Shown: positions 63,767-64,000 of the stretch, one piece after another | Numbering within the stretch: the first letter of the stretch is position 1 | Layout of the letters: the number at the start of each line of letters is the position of its first letter | NCBI GenBank assembly: GCA_041686935.1 | Contig: JAWLCW010000001.1 | Location: forward strand, 434,001-498,000 | Direction of reading: 5' to 3' | Origin: Mariniphaga sp041686935 | Lineage (GTDB): Bacteria; Bacteroidota; Bacteroidia; Bacteroidales; Prolixibacteraceae | DNA: 64,000 bases | Program-made: the position numbers and the translations under genes | The notes under the pieces: model-generated | Told to the model about the DNA's origin: nothing | Databases searched by the model: none | Seen by the model: only the letters and a program-made list of their open reading frames with translations

Positions 63767-63801
63767 CTGCAATGAAAAAATTGCAGCAAACGGATGTTTG
63801 C
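63767..63801 (-). promoter_or_regulatory. Two abutting inverted repeats in the mal operon leader
   Basis: CTGCAAT-N6-ATTGCAG (63767-63786) and GCAAAC-GGAT-GTTTGC (63786-63801) are perfect inverted repeats sharing one base. They lie between the -7-like box and the MFS start codon, so they could be repressor operators or 5'-leader hairpins. Confidence 0.6.
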
Positions 63802-63843
63802 CTGCTCTGTATTTGTGAAGTAACGTATGATGTTTTGCCGGAA

Positions 63844-63876
63844 CAAATATAAGTGATAAAATATGGAATCTCCAAA
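63844..63876 (-). promoter_or_regulatory. Promoter of the maltose operon
   Basis: On the minus strand TTTG (63873-63876) is followed after 21 bp by TATATTTG (63844-63851), fitting the Bacteroidota -33/-7 pattern within a base or two of normal spacing. The start codon lies about 100 bp downstream. Confidence 0.6.
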
Positions 63877-63933
63877 TTTATTTTTGCGCTAAACTACTGA
63901 AAATGGGAACATTTTGGGCTGAAAGGCTTGTTT

Positions 63934-63943
63934 CAAACGTTTG
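63934..63943. promoter_or_regulatory. LacI-type operator-like palindrome
   Basis: CAAACGTTTG is a perfect 10-bp palindrome with central CG, the pattern of many LacI-family operators. It lies about 60 bp upstream of the -33 box of the maltose operon. Confidence 0.45.
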
Positions 63944-63961
63944 CGGGAAAAAATTTGGGAG

Positions 63962-63980
63962 GCGCGATTAAAAATCGCGC
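63962..63980. other. GC-rich perfect hairpin near right edge
   Basis: GCGCGATT-AAA-AATCGCGC has an 8-bp perfect stem. It could be a terminator for a gene beyond the edge, or another operator. No T-run is visible on either side. Confidence 0.4.
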
Positions 63981-64000
63981 ATTGAATCGAAAATGCGTGA

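Overview
The window is a chromosomal segment from a member of the Bacteroidota, probably a marine or sediment Marinilabiliales/Prolixibacteraceae-like bacterium (the family placement is inference). Evidence for the phylum: a SusC/SusD pair, a type IX secretion C-terminal sorting domain, two SusR-like one-piece 'triple-Tyr' regulators, Bacteroidota-specific small families, and many upstream sites fitting the Bacteroidota -7 box TAnnTTTG.

Region 1 (1-30017) is a large beta-1,3-glucan (laminarin-type) utilisation locus. A plus-strand block holds a surface-type protein cut by the left edge, a GH16 lipoprotein, a 1151-residue GH149-like beta-1,3-oligoglucan phosphorylase, two GPH-type sugar:cation symporters, a GH30 lipoprotein, two leaderless GH17 proteins and a modular type IX-secreted protein (11411-13711). 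It ends at a terminator and is followed by a membrane-protein gene broken by a single TAG. A minus-strand block reads SusC, SusD, a multidomain surface glycan-binding lipoprotein, a PKD-GH16 lipoprotein and a second GH16 lipoprotein whose type IX sorting domain has been frameshifted off. Two hybrid regulators (14575-17268 plus, 27114-30017 minus) flank this block. The implied route is: GH16 and GH30 cut the glucan outside; SusCD with the glycan-binding proteins capture and import oligosaccharides; the GPH symporters carry them across the inner membrane; cytosolic GH17 and GH149 finish the job, the latter giving glucose-1-phosphate. Three uncharacterised modules (A, B, C here) recur among the binding proteins and one enzyme.

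Region 2 (30175-38602) is housekeeping: a DNPH1-like nucleotide hydrolase, two MscS channels, an S41 protease, a GIN-domain protein, a DUF5723-like protein, a DUF4834-like protein and glycyl-tRNA synthetase.

Region 3 (38719-49184) is a small surface-polysaccharide cluster: two GT4 glycosyltransferases, a methyltransferase, a Wzx-type flippase, a YfhO-like protein and a leftward operon for a 2,3-diamino-uronic acid sugar nucleotide (aminotransferase, acetyltransferase, oxidoreductase). A GxxExxY protein (PD-(D/E)XK superfamily) sits inside that operon, and every spacer of the operon is an imperfect palindrome of one repeat family.

Region 4 (49186-58017) has a 3-methyladenine glycosylase, a POT-like MFS transporter, a membrane-anchored receiver-domain protein, an Ig-like lipoprotein, RNase R, a TetR regulator, a decayed AAA/DUF4143 ATPase and tandem palindromes. 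Region 5 (58047-64000) is a leftward maltose/alpha-glucan operon: MFS transporter, GH65 maltose phosphorylase and SusA-like GH13, preceded by a promoter and several palindromes. No tRNA, rRNA, CRISPR array or intact insertion sequence was seen.
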